In this document: piece by piece, positions 33,754-47,122 of the stretch | Position numbering within the stretch: position 1 is the first letter of the stretch | Layout of the letters: the number at the start of each line of letters is the position of its first letter | Source: Cannabis sativa | Taxonomy: Eukaryota > Streptophyta > Magnoliopsida > Rosales > Cannabaceae | Direction: 5' to 3' | Assembly: GCF_029168945.1 (NCBI RefSeq) | Contig: NC_083603.1 | Coordinates: 17,732,001 to 17,796,000, forward strand | Length of the DNA stretch: 64,000 nt | The notes under the pieces: generated by a model | What the model was told of the DNA's origin: nothing | What the model saw: only the letters and a program-made list of their open reading frames with translations | Database searches by the model: none | Made by a program: the position numbers and the translations under genes

Positions 33754-35568
33754 TGTTGGATATATTTTACCAGGATCTAGATTTACTAACAAGTATATTT
33801 CATTAACATCCTAATATGAATTCTAAAACAATGAAATAAACACATATAAAGTTTAGTAAACCTTACATTGGGTGAAGCGGAATTCAATGACTCCTTCCGT
33901 TCAGATATCTAGCCCTTGTTTCCTTTCTGTAGCAGAGCATTATCAATATCTGAACCTGGATCTCTTTCTCTCCTTCCTTTGCTGCTGATTCTCTTTCTTG
34001 TTGGATGGTTTTCCATAGTCTTACACACTATGATTGAGATACCACTTGATGTGTGTGGGCACTCACTCATTCACTCAAGGATTTCGAAAATTTAGAGAAG
34101 AAAAAAGAAGGGAAGAGGTTCGGCCTATAGAGAAAAGATAGAGGCTCAGTTTTCATCTGATAGAAGTTCACAAAAGTTAAGTGTAAATGAGAGCCATCAC
34201 TATCTATTTATAAGTAACCACCTAGGTTTAGGTTAGAATTATTTGGCATTAAAATAATAGAAAAATAAATAGGAAAATCACACTAAGTGTGCCACCCATG
34301 GATAGTGGATTGGGCCCACTTGGCAATTTTGCCATTTTGTCATTTTTCTATCCCATATTCTCAAAAACGCCAATTTTTAAATTCAACCATTTAAATGCCA
34401 ATTCTAATTATTTAATAACTAAAAATTAATTATTAAATAATATTGTCATTTAATATATTTATTAATCAGACATATAAAGTCTCTTAATTAATAAATAAAC
34501 CTAGAATCTATTTTCTTTACAATTTCGCCCTTGCTTAGTGAAAATTCATAAACTAGACATAGTTTAACTTTAGAATTATAATTGATTAATCAAAATAAAT
34601 TAACTGAGTCTTACAAGCAGTATGGTCTCAACTAGTATGGGGACCATGGGTCTATATATCCAAGCTTCCAATAAGTAGATCAAGAATTTATATCTTAAAT
34701 TCACTGACTTATTAATTCTTCGTTGAATCCACGCATAGAACTTAGAATTGCACTCTCAGTATATAGAACGCTCTATATGTTCCACGATATAGACACGTCA
34801 TTAGTTATCCATTGTTATAACCCTAATGTGATCAATGATCTTCTATATAGATGATTTACATTGTAAAGGGATTAAATTACCGTAACACCCTACAATGTAT
34901 TTTATCCTTAAAACACTTAACCCTGTATAAATGATATTTCAGCTAAGTGAAATGAGATCTCCACCATTTATTTTCGTTTGGTTAAGCTCGAAGGAAATCA
35001 TCCTTTACTTTCTATTCGCCAGATAGAAGTTATAGATTCCATATTTATGTTAGCGCTCCCACTCAATTGCACTACCGTGTTCCCAAAATGTACGTATCAC
35101 CCTGACCCAAAGTAGGCTTAACTAACAAATCATAGAACACAAATAACACTCTTGAGATTGAACCTAATCATATAAGGATTAAGATCATTTGATGTAGGAT
35201 CAACAGGTGATATTGAATTGAATAGATATTACGGTAAATTCTAATATATCTAATCAAAGTTCAATATCGGTTCCTTTCGATGTATACTCCATACATCCGA
35301 TGCTGGTAAACTTTGCCAATGTCCTGGAAAGGACATAACACTTATCCAAGGTGTAAGAATACCTATCGCTGATTATACCACGTCAGTCTAAATCCAGTAT
35401 TCTGACAAATCAGGGAATAAACTTTCGAACATATAATTAAGATTACATTCCAATGTGTTGACTACACTATAATCATTAACAAATTGATATGTTCTGGACT
35501 TAAATAGAATTCATACATTATGTACATATAATCATGAAATAAATCATGTGAACCATGCAACATTAAAT
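33754..35568 (-). repeat. 3' LTR of copia DH, 3'-truncated
   Basis: Starts TGTTGGATAT. The expected last ~90 bp (ending cataaaacccaaca) and the adjoining polypurine tract are missing: at 35568 the LTR sequence cattaaat jumps directly to internal pol sequence (aggatctgaaatg...). A short shared 'at' at the junction suggests a deletion. Confidence 0.88.
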
Positions 35569-36677
35569 AGGATCTGAAATGTTGAATTAAACACAACCTT
35601 TTCTCCACCATTACTCTTCCTTAATCAAAAAATCATTGATAATGTGAAATTCCTCTCTATATGTCTATTCTCTTGAGGTACTGGATTCTATACCTTTGGC
35701 AACTACTTTTTGGTTATTCAGGAAGTAACACTAGTAGTTAAGGCAATTTGGAATGGTGCCACAAATGTATAGAACTTTCCTTAGACTGAATAAGTACATT
35801 TCCTGCAACTTTAACATTCAGTCCCTTTCTGGTAGACCTAGAGACTTCAGATAGGTTTTTACACTTCTCCAAAATCACTATTCAACCCCCAGAGTAATCA
35901 CCATCTTATCAGCAGACTTTCTAACACAAAGGCAAGTCTTGAAATCTGATGTGGTGTAGTCTAAGAGTTTTAAACACACTCTTATTGACTAACATGTAGT
36001 TTCTCTTCTTAATCTTAAGATTTACTTGATTGTCTTCCAATGTTCCTCTCCTGGATTAATCTGATACCTACTCATTACTCCCACTCAACAGCAGGTGTCT
36101 AGTCTAAGGCATACAAAAGCATATCTAAGACCTCTCACTGTTGATTTAAGAAATTCTTTCATGAATTTATCTTTTCTGGAATAGTTGAGACTTTTCCTTA
36201 GATAAATAAAATCTATGTCTAAGAAGTTGTGAAGCTTCTATAGATTGCCATTAGAAAGAAAATGCTTCAGCATCTTACTAAAGTAAGTTGCTTGCATTAG
36301 AGTAAGTAATTACCAGGTATACCACAAGCCATAGGTTTAGATAAACTCAAACCTATAATACTAGGAACAGGAAGTTTTGTTACGTCCATTGAATAGACTT
36401 ATAAACGAAACTTCCTTTTATGTCCTTGTAATAGAAAGTTTAGGTTACTCCACGTGAATGGATTAAACCATAGTTCTATTGGCTTTTCTTCTTAGTTTCT
36501 TATCTTGACAATCGATTAATTGTTTAAACTAACAATGGATTTTAATCACTAGTGTCTTCCAAGAAGGTGAGTTCCTAGAAACTCTCCCACTACGACAAGG
36601 TACCATGAATTATGTCTAAGAAAACTAAATGGTATGTACCTCTTCGGTTGTGACAAGACAACAGAGGCAGTCGGATC
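35569..36677 (-). pseudogene. Eroded pol 3' region of copia DH, part 1
   Basis: Colinear, on the opposite strand, with 45900-47060 and 55800-56920. It corresponds to the reverse transcriptase and RNase H end; traces of the copia motifs can be read only in fragments between stops (for example the equivalent of RYQINPGEEHW near 36040-36080). No usable reading frame. It is interrupted at 36677 by solo LTR E. Confidence 0.7.
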
Positions 36678-38574
36678 TGTTGGAAATTATTTTACCAGGA
36701 TCTTAGATCTACTCACAAGTATGTTTATTAACATCCTAAATATGAACTTTCTAAAACGATGAAATAAACACATATAAAGTTTAGGAAACCTTACATTGGG
36801 TGCAGCGGAATAATATGACTCCTTCCATTCAGATATCTAGCCCTTGATTCCTTTCTGTAGCAGAGCATTATCAATATCTGAACCTGGATCCCTTTCTCTG
36901 AATCTTTGATGCTGAAACTCCTTTTGTTGAATGTCTTTCTTCACGATCTTCCTCACTATGATTGAGGTATCACTTGATGTGTGTGGGCACTACTCTAATC
37001 ACTAAGGATTTCGAAATTCAAAGGAAGAGAAAGAAGAAGTGGCAGCTAAAGATAGGGAGAGAGAAAGGCTCAGGTTTTTCTCTGAAGGAAAAATAGAAAA
37101 TTTAAGTGTAATTTTCCTGAAGCCTTCACTATCTATTTATAGCATTCCACTAGGGTTAGATTTGAATTATATGGCATTAAAATAATGAAAAAATCAACTT
37201 AAAATACCTACAAAGGTGGCCGGCCATGCACTTAGTGGATTGGGCCTTGCTTTTTGCAATTTTGCAATTTTAACACCTTTTGTATCTGATTTTCTCAAAA
37301 ATGTCAATTTACTAATTCAACCATTTAAATGCCAATTCTAACTATTTAATAACTATAAATAATTATTAAATAATATTGTCATTTATCATATTTATTAATT
37401 GAACTATACAAAGTATCATAATTAACAAATATGCCCCTATAAACTCTTTCTTTACAATTTCGCCCTTACTTAGTGAAAATTTCACAAATAGACATAGTCT
37501 AATTTGTGAATTATAATTGATTAATCAAAACCAATTACATGAGTCTTACAAGCAATATTATCTCAACTAGTGGGGGGACCATGGGTCTATATAACCGAGC
37601 TTCCAATAAGTAGATCAAGAATTTAACACTAAAATTCACTAACTTATTAATTCTTCGTTGAATCCACGCATAGAACTTAGAATTGCACTCTCAGTATATA
37701 GAATGCTCTATATGTTCCACCATATAGACACATCATTAGTTATCCATTGTTATAATCCTAATTTGATCAATTATCCTCTATATGAATGATCTACACAGTA
37801 AAGAGATTAAATTACCGTAACACCCTACTATGTATTTTATCCTTAAAACACTTGACCCCGTATAAATGATATTTCAGCTTATGTGAAATGAGATCTCCAC
37901 CATTTATTTTTCGTTTGGTCAAGCTCGAAGGAGATCATCCTTTGCTTACTATTCGCCTGATAGAAGCTATAGATTCCATGTTTATGCTAGCGCTCCCACT
38001 CAATTGCACTACCGTGTTCCCAAAATGTACGTATCACCCTGACCTAAAAGTAGGCTTAACGAACAAATCAAAGAACACGAATAGCCTTTCAAGATTGAGC
38101 CTAATCATAACAGGATTAAGATCATTTGATCTAGGATCAACTAGGCGATATTGACTTGAATAGATTTTACGTTAAGTTTAATTAAATCTAAGTCAAACTT
38201 CAATATCGGTCCCTTCCGATGCATACTCCATGCATCCAACCTGAGCTTTACTTTAACCAATGCTCTGGAAAGAACATAGCACTTCTCCAAATGCAAGTAA
38301 ACTCTGTTGTAGATTATCATATCAGTAAAACCCTATGTCTGATAAATCTAGGAAACTTTATTCACATAGTCATGTTTACTTTCCAATGTGTTGACGGCAC
38401 AATAAACAGGATCAAGTATGTGAAAAGGGTTTCAGATGAATCTATACATTATGTACATATAATCATGAAATAAATCATGTGAACCATGCAACATTAAATG
38501 TTATTTCTGATCTATATTAATAAGTAAATCTGATTATATTGAAATGAGTTTTATTTAGGGCATAAAACCCAACA
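36678..38574 (-). mobile_element. Solo LTR E inserted in copia DH
   Basis: 1897 bp, TGTTGG...CCAACA, flanked by GGATC on both sides (36673-36677, 38575-38579). The interrupted pol sequence is continuous in the equivalents at 45900 and 55800. No internal region is present, so it arose by LTR-LTR recombination. It is of the AB/FG subfamily, unlike the DH host. Confidence 0.93.
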
Positions 38575-38579
38575 GGATC

Positions 38580-38887
38580 ATCATATGTCAAATAAGATGA
38601 TAGAACACTTTTGAAATCAAGAAAAAATTATCTCCTTTAATTGCTAATTTATTATCAGATTAAGTCATTTTCTTAGAAAAGTTGTATTTGTTTAAACAAA
38701 CACTTTCTTATCTAATGACTATGGGATGGTCCACCCCTAATCACTTAGAATAGCTAACAAACATGCAAACCACGGTTAACAGTTCTAGCTTTTCTTAAGA
38801 TTTTGATTAGGTCATCCATGAATCTAGTAATGATTTACTTTAAGTATACAACCATTGCATCATTCTGAAATTGTATTACCATAGAAG
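38580..38887 (-). pseudogene. Eroded pol of copia DH, part 2
   Basis: Opposite-strand equivalent of about 45600-45900 and 55490-55800. Noncoding in its present state; lies between solo LTR E and element FG. Confidence 0.65.
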
Positions 38888-40781
38888 TATTGGGTTTTAT
38901 GCCCTAAATAAAACTCATTTCAATATAATCAGATTTACTTATTAATATAGATCAGAAATAACATTTAATGTTGCATGGTTCACATGATTTATTTCATGAT
39001 TATATGTACATAATGTATAAATTCATCTGAAACCCTTTTCACATACTTGATCCTGTTTATTGTGCCGTCAACACATTGGAAAGTAAACATGACTATGTTA
39101 ATAAAGATTCCTAGATTTATCAGACATAGGGTTTTACTAATATGATAATCTACAACAGAGTTTACTTGCATTTGGAGAAGTGCTATGTTCTTTCCAGAGC
39201 ATTGGTTAAAGTAAAGCTCAGGTTGGATGCATGGAGTATGCATCGGAAGGGACCGATATTGAACTTTGACTTAGATTTATTAAACTTACCGTAATATCTA
39301 TTCAAGTCAATATCGCCTAGTTGATCCTAGATCAAATGTTCTTAATCCTGTTATGATTAGGCTCAATCTTGAAAGGCTATTCGTGTTCTTTGATTTGTTA
39401 GTTAAGCCTACTTTTAGGTCAGGGTGATACGTACATTTTGGGAACACGGTAGTGCAATTGAGTGGGAGCGCTATCATAAACATGGAATCTATAGCTTCTA
39501 TCTGGCAAATAGTAAGCAAAGGATGATCTCCTTCGAGCTTGACCAAACGAACATAAATGGTGGAGTACTCATTTCACATAAGCTGAAATATCATTTATAC
39601 GGGGTCAAGTGTTTTAAGGAATAAATACATCGTAGGGTGTAACGGTAATTTAATCCCTTTACAGTGTAGATCATTCATATAGAGGATCATTGATCACATT
39701 AGGATTATAACAATGGATAACTAATGATGTGTCTATATGGTGGAATATATAGAGCATTCTATATACTGAGAGTGCAATTCTAAGTTCTCTGCGTGGATTT
39801 AACGAAGAATTAATAAGTTAGTGAATTTTAGTGTTAAATTCTTGATCTACTTATTGGAAGCTCGGTTATATAGACCCATGGTCCCCGCACTAGTTGAGAT
39901 AATATTGCTTGTAAGACTCATATAATTGGTTTTGATTAATCAATTATAATTCTCAAATTAGACTATGTCTATTTGTGAAATTTTCACTAAGTAAGGGCGA
40001 AATTGTAAAGAAAGAGTTTTAGGGGCATATTTGTTAATTATGATACTTTGTATGGTTCAATTAATAAATATGATAAATGGCAATATTATTTAATAATTAT
40101 TTATAGTTATTAAATAGTTAGAATTGACATTTAAATGGTTGAATTAGAAAATTGGCGTTTTTGAGAAAATCAGATGCAGAAAAGGTAAAACTGCAAAATT
40201 GCAAAAAGTGAGGCCCAAATCCACTAGTATAGGGCCTGCCACTTTTGTAGTAAATTTAAACTGATATTTTCATTATTTTAATGCCAAATAATTCAAACCT
40301 AACCCTAGTGGAATGCTATAAATAGATAGTGAAGGCTTCAGGAAATTTACACTTTTCTTCTAACACTTCTGATTCAGAAAAACCTGAGCCTTCTCTCTCC
40401 CTATCTTTGGCCGAACCCACTCTCTCTTTCTTCCCTCTCAAATTTCGAAATCCTTAGTGTATGAGTAGTGCCCACACACAGCAAGTGATACCTCAATCAT
40501 AGTGAGGAAGATCGTGAAGAAAGACTTTCAGCAAAAAGGAGTTTCAGCATCAAAGATTCAGAGAAAGAGATCCAGGTTCAGATATTGATAATGCTCTGCT
40601 ACAGAAAGGAATCAAGGGCTAGATATCTGAATGGAAGGAGTCATTAAATTCCGCTGCACCCAATGTAAGGTTTCCTAAACTTTATATGTGTTTATTTCAT
40701 CGTTTTAGAAAGTTCATATTTAGGGTGTTAATAAACATACTTGTGAGTAGATCTAAGATCCTGGTAAAATAATTTCGAATA
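38888..40781 (+). repeat. 5' LTR of copia FG
   Basis: Terminal bases have decayed (TATTGGG for TGTTGGG; TTTCGAATA for TTTCCAACA), but the duplication and primer-binding site fix the ends. A TATA box TATAAATA lies at 40317-40324, about 460 bp before the LTR end. Confidence 0.93.
40317..40324 (+). promoter_or_regulatory. LTR TATA box of copia FG
   Basis: TATAAATA in the phrase ctataaatagatagtgaagg, conserved at the same place in the LTRs at 48552, 58441 and, on the other strand, in AB, D and E. Probable pol II start for the element RNA. Confidence 0.65.
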
Positions 40782-40800
40782 ACTGGCCTCAGAGCCATGG
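40782..40800 (+). other. Primer-binding site of copia FG
   Basis: ACTGGCCTCAGAGCCATGG, identical to the AB and CI sites. Confidence 0.85.
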
Positions 40801-41044
40801 TAATTGATTTACTTGCAAGAAATTTGGACTTGATTGTTTGTTTGTTTTTGGATAATATCATGTTGTATTGAGTGTTATTTGATGATTTATTGATGGTTGT
40901 GAAGTTTTCGTGAAAAATAATTGCGATTCTGTTTCTGGAATTATTTTTATTGGATAGTATGGAAAACATTAAGCAAGTTACTTTTTTACAGAACTCAATT
41001 TCGATTTAATTTGAATTAGTTATGATTTTTTGAAGATTCGAAAA

Positions 41045-41105
41045 AATCGGAGCTGTGCTGAAATTTTCCAGCGATCGCGAAAATTGTCCGTACAGCTCAC
41101 AATTT
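41045..41105 (+). other. Leader hairpin in FG at the position of the GC island
   Basis: In place of the CpG-rich island, FG has a long stem: GAGCTGT (41050-41056) with ACAGCTC (41092-41098), and inside it AATTTTC with GAAAATT. The base sequence is unrelated to the AB and CI hairpins. Confidence 0.65.
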
Positions 41106-41109
41106 TTTC

Positions 41110-43900
41110 GTTTTTCTTCGATTTTTCATGCTTTTTCATGGAATTAACTTCCGATTTTTTGTGTAGTTCCGTATTTATACTATTACTATTCCTAATTCAA
41201 TTCTAATTATCATTTTGAATTAATTTAATATTTTTTAAATTTAATTTAAGATATTAGTGTAATTTGAATTTGAAAATAGTTAGTATCTATCTTTTTTTTG
41301 CTTAATAATCTATCTTATTTTTAAATTTGATTATATCTTATCTTATTTTTAAATTTAAGGTCAGATTTTAATATTTTAAATTAATTTTTTTTTTAAATAA
41401 TTTGACCTTATTTAAATTTAAAATAAGATAATAATAATCATGTAATTTTAAATAGATGTAAGATATTTTGCTAACTTTTAAATTTTGTTATTTTATTTAT
41501 TTAAATTACATTTAAAATCTGAAAAAGATATTCATTTATCTTTTTTAATTTTTATTTATAAAATAACATTTAATTTTTAAAAGTAGTTAGCAAATTTTGA
41601 AATGATATTTAGGTTGGTTGAAACCTAATTTTTCAAAATTGTAGGTTTAATTTTAAATTTAAATTTTTTTAAAAATTTTCGAAATTTTTTTATTTTATTT
41701 TAATTTTTCGAAAATAAATATTTTATTTATTTAATTAATTATTTCGAAATTAATTATTTAATTTAAAATTAAATAAATCCTACATCCAACTATCTAGCTA
41801 ACCTTGTTGCAGGAGTATGTGTTTTAGCTTGTGTGTAAGTTTTCAAAACCTATTATTACTTGATTGCAAATAGCCATGGTTACCTTTTGCCAGATCTAAT
41901 GATCTGATGGCTCCCTTGGTCAAGATAATAATTTGTAACAGGTATATTTACAATCTTCTTTCATCTGTGTATGACCTAGCAACATGATAGGACCCATCCA
42001 AAGTGTGCCTGTGTAAGCCTGTGTGTTTAATTTTATTATAGATGCATATAGGTTGTTGTTGCTAAATAAAATGTCATAGTTCTTGATAGATTTTATTTAG
42101 GCCCATTTAGTTTTTGGGCCTATTCAATTAATAACAGTTGTTCATTTTAAGGTTAAATTCCTCTCTTTTGGGCCTTCTGTGAGAGTTGGGAGCCATAGTA
42201 GTGGGTACGACATACTGAACCCAGCACCCCCTCACATGAACCACCCCAATTGTGAAGGCCCATTTGCCTGATTTGAATAACTGTACTAGGTTAATTAAAC
42301 TAGTTTAACCTAATAAAATTGATTAGCAACATAATTAATTTCGTACATTTTGAAATTAATTTAAGAAAATTATAGTTTAAAGAATTTTTTTATTCTAAGC
42401 TAAACTATATGTATTTTCTTGTATTTAATTAAATATAGAATTATAATCATCTAGATTCTTTCTGGAACTTAATTTAAATTTTTCATTAAATATTCGTATT
42501 TAAGTTGATATTTAGTTATCTTCAACTAACCAACTTAAATCTGAATATCTTTTGGATTTAAAATTTCAAAATTAAGTTAAGAAATTTTAGGCACTGGTTA
42601 TTAAGATTCTTTAGATATTTTTTAAGTTAATATCTTTTCGAATATTAACTTAAAATGGAATATTTTCAAATTAAGTGGTTACAACTTAATTTTTGATATT
42701 TAATTAAATTTAAATTTGAAAAATATTTAGGTTCTAGATTTTTTCTAATACAACCTAAATTAGATATTTTTTCAAATTTTGTGGAAAAGATACTTAGTCA
42801 AATAAGATATTTTCTAGATAGTTATTTCTAGACTACTTATTATTTCTAATATTTAAAAGGAAAATATTATACATTGTGAAATTAATTATTTATATAATTA
42901 ATTTTGGTACAATTTATTTTAAGTATATTTTTCCTAGTATTAAACTAGAGATTAATAATTAAGTCTTCTCTACAATTAATTATTTATTTCTTGAATTTAA
43001 TTAACTTGAAAAATTAAATATCGAAGTTGATTCTAATCATCATACTTAAATATTTCTTTTTCATGACACTTAATTAAATAGAAAATTATTTTTAGTTGAA
43101 ATTTATTTTTCAACTAAATTTAAATAATTTTCAAAATATATTTTTTCTTTATTTTATTAATCAAATTTCGAAATTGCCTTTCTTAAATGCTGGAATTTCG
43201 AATTTTATTTGAAAAATATATTAAAGTTGTAAATTATTTATTTTAATTTTGGACCAACTTAAATCAATAATTTTTTCATTTAATGATTAATTAAAATAAA
43301 TTGAATTAAAGTATATTATTAGAAATTGAATTAATTAGTCAAAGAAAAATCTAGATAGATGATATTTTTGCTTGAAGTATTTTTCTAGTGTATTTATTTA
43401 AATAGAAAATTAATATTTAAGTTGATTTTCATCATCATACTTTAATATTTGAAATTTTTCTTATATATTTAATTAAATAGGAAAATTATATTTTTTGTTG
43501 TAAATTAATTTTATTAATTAATTTTGGGCCAACATTAAATTCGAATAATTTTTCCAGGATTAATTTTTTATTTTAACATGCATTTTCAAAAATGTGTCCT
43601 AGAATACTTTAATTTTTCGAAATGCAATATATATTTATAGAAAATTAAATTTGAGTTGTAAATTAATTTAAATTAATTTTGTAACAACTTAAATTGAATA
43701 TTTTTCTAAATATTTATTGGAAATTATTACTAAGATGGAAATAATTCATGTTATTTTCATATCCATCTAAGTAAAATTTATAAATATTTAATTAAAATTT
43801 ATATTTAGAATTTTTCATTCTAAATTGGAAATTTTAAATAAATATATATTTAAAATAAATAAATTAAATAAAGAGAATCAAAGAAAATACAACTCACTTT
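41110..43900 (+). other. AT-rich noncoding leader of copia FG
   Basis: No ORF. The first half is colinear with the AB leader; from about 42800 it becomes more like the CI/DH leader, suggesting a recombinant between the two subfamilies. Confidence 0.6.
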
Positions 43901-43924
43901 AAATAATGAGCTTGATTATTATTA

Positions 43925-44720
43925 AGATATTCGATCTCCATTGTTGGTCTTACAAAAGTTAAATGTTTTCAATATAACCTCGAGACGCTAGACTTCGTCC
44001 CCCTATGGATGGTTATTCGTTGAACGCATTTAATACCGTAAGATTTCATTTGATAAGTGTTGTGTGAGTTTTCGTCTCTATTTAGACTCTCCCCTACGGT
44101 GACTACTTAGAGATAAACTCATAAAACATGAAACAATGGTGGAAGCTCATAAAATAAGAATAACCTTGACTCTCGCCTACCGGGACAACGTTGGATTCTT
44201 ATTTTGATCGAATAAAAGGTTGCTAGAATGGTTTCTATTTTAGATGAGCTGACAACTCTATTCAATAAATGATACTTTGACTCTCGCCTACCAGGACACT
44301 GTATCAGTTTGTTGAAAACCTTGGAAATTATTTAGGATTGTATGTTTTAGTATTTTCACTAGTCATTCCTACTTGCTATATGTTTATAATTTCTGAATTG
44401 TGTATGAATTCATATTGAACCATGTTATTTTCTGTTATTAAGTTGTAGTTTAATTTCGAATCTTCATTGTTGGTCTAACATGTTTGTTTTTCTAATGAGA
44501 TAAATCCCTAATGGATTTTCACAATTAGACATACATAATAGTGTAAGATCTCGAAAGATAAATATTGTATATGCAACATCTAGCTGTTCATCAATTGATG
44601 ACACCTTAGACTAGTATTTTTAAAATATGAAACAAGAAGATTACATAAATAAGATTACTTTATCTTTCGCTAATCGAAGCATCGTTAGATTCTTATTTAT
44701 AAACGAAATTATCCTAATTC
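43925..44720 (+). other. Tandem hairpin modules of copia FG
   Basis: Module 1 (43925-44330) keeps the paired TGACTCTCGCCTACCGGGAC-type phrase (about 44168 and 44279) but the two CTAAT hairpins are replaced by other sequence. Module 2 (about 44455-44720) retains AATCC-CTAAT-GGATT (44503-44517) and the CATCAATTGATG palindrome (about 44589-44600). Confidence 0.7.
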
Positions 44721-44799
44721 CTCTTAGCTTATTCATTTCGAATTAGCTCAATAATATATCATTGGATGAATGGTCTATAAATCATTTCATGTCATTATA

Positions 44800-47122
44800 T
44801 TTTCTCTTAAGAAATTAAATGACGCATATGATTATAATCCTGAAATTCTATTCCCAATTGATATAAATCCTCAATCTTAGAAATCTCCTACTTGTATGGG
44901 CAAATAAGACTTAGAGTTAAATTAGTAGTGGTGGTCCAAGATAGAATTACTCATTATATTTGGTATAAATTTTAAGTCTTTGACTTTAATTTTAGATTCC
45001 AAATAGAAATTTTCTTATATTTCTAATTCCGGATACAATACAGTTACACTTTCTCAACTGTTTAATATCCATCTTCTATTAATGGATTAAAACTGTATGG
45101 AATATGAGTTAGGTATTCTGTGACCAGGATCCACTTGCAGTATTCTAAGAACTCTTTGATGTAACTAAACCTATGTCATCAATAGACACTACCACATTTT
45201 TTTTAATCTATGGCATTTGTATCTTGTTCATAGTGGATTTGACAAGATCAATCTCTGCAAAGAGTTAATATGCCTATATCCACTGAAAGTAGTTCATCTC
45301 ATTCGCAGATGGATGTAGATTCAGGGGTGGATATGAGTTTTTCGTTGTATTCTTAAAACGATAACTCTAGATTATACCTTTTAGCAAAGAAATTTGAAAT
45401 GTTTGAAAAATTTCATTCATTTCTAGCAATGGTTAAAACCATTAAGGTAAGTGGTTAAAGATCTTGCGAACTGATAGGGGTGGAGAAATAGTTAGTAGAT
45501 ATGCAGTTCAAAGATCATTAAATTGATTTTTGAATTATATCCAAACTTACCTCCTCAGAAATTTCGAGTTGCATATTGATGATTAGTTACTAGTCGTTGC
45601 CTAAATCCTTTTATGGAATACAATTTCAGAATGATGTAATGGTTGGGTACTTAATGTAAATCATTACTAGATTCATGGATGACCTAATCAAAATCTTAAG
45701 AAAAGCTAGAACTGTTAACCATGGTTTGTTAGCTATTCTAAGTGATTAGGGGTGGACCATCCCATTGTCAATAGATAAGAAAGTGTTTGTTCAAACATAT
45801 ACTACTTTTCTAAGATAATGACTAATTCTGAAAACAAGTAGCAAATAAAGGAGATATTTAATTCTTGATTCCAAAAGTGTTCTATCATCTTATTTGACAT
45901 ATGATGATCCCACTGCCTCTGTTGTCTTGTCACAACCTAAGAGGTTAATACCATTTAGTTTTCTTAGATATAATTCACGGTACCTTGTCGTAGTGGGAGA
46001 GTTTCTAGGAACTCACCTTCTCATGACTTGGGAGACACTAGTGATTAAAATCCATTGTGAGTTTAAACAAGTAATGGATTGTCAAGATAAGAAACTAAGA
46101 AGAAAGCCAAAAGAACTATGGTTTAATCCATTCACATGGAATAACCTAAAGTTTTCATTACAAGGACATAAAAGGAAATTTTCGTTTATAAGTCCATTCA
46201 ATGGACTTAACAAAACTTCCTGTTCCTAGTATTATAGGTTTGAGTTTATCTAAACCTATGGCTTGTGGTATACCTGGTAATTACTTACTCTAATGCAAGC
46301 AACTTACTTTAGTAAGATGCTGAAGCATTTTTTTTGTAATGGCAATCTATAGAAGCTTCACAACTTCTTAGACATAGATTTTATTTATCTAAGGAAAAGT
46401 CTCAACTATTCCAGAAAAGATAAAGCCATGAAAGAATTTCTTAAATCAACAGTAAGAGGTCTTAGATATGCTTTTGTATGCCTTAGACCAGACACCTGCT
46501 GTTGAGTGGGAGTAATGAGTAGGTATCAGATTAATCCAGGAGAAGAACATTGGAAGACAATCAAGTAAATCCTAAGATTAAGAAGAGGAACTATATGTTA
46601 GTCTATAAGGGTGTGTTTAAAACTCTTAGACTACACCATATCAGATTTCGAAATTTGCCTTTGTGCTAGTAAATCTTTCTGATAAGATGGTGGTTACTCT
46701 GGGGGTGGAATAGTGATTTTGGAGAAGTGTAAAAACATATCTGAAGTCTCTAGGTCTACTAGAGAGGGACTGAATGTTAAAGCTGTAGGAAAGGTACTTA
46801 TTCAGTCTAAGGAAAGTTCTATACATCTTTGGCACCATTCCAAATTGCCTAAACTACTAGTGTTAATTTCCTGATTAACCAGAAGTAGTTGCCAAAGGTA
46901 TAGAATCCAATATCCCAAGAGAGTAGACATATATGGAGGAATTTCACATTATCAATGATTTTGTGATTAAAGGAAGAGTAATGGTGGAGAAAAGGTTGTG
47001 TTTAATTCAACCTTTCAGATCCTATTACGAGGAGTTTACTACTACTACACTTGATTTGTATATCGAGGTGTTGAGATTATTTGAAACACACTTTTTGTTT
47101 TATATTAGTGCAAGTGGGAGTT
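44800..47122 (+). pseudogene. Eroded pol of copia FG
   Basis: Fragments of copia pol in the right order: the integrase motif KILRTDRGGEIV (about 45459-45495), and the reverse transcriptase tail RYAFVCLRPDTC and MSRYQINPGEEHWKTIK (about 46468-46567). Stops and frameshifts occur throughout and large parts are missing, since the whole gag-to-RNase H interval is only 2.3 kb compared with 3.7 kb in AB. A 111-codon open stretch at 45894-46229 is not a recognisable domain. Confidence 0.8.

Noticed and set aside
38219..38473. An 84-codon frame starting MHTPCIQPELY recurs at 38219, 38989 and 47224.
   Set aside because: Also LTR sequence on the antisense strand. Differences between copies do not spare codons in any visible way.
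45894..46229. 111-codon frame in FG.
   Set aside because: Falls in eroded pol. Equivalent sequence in CI and DH is not open, so the length is fortuitous.
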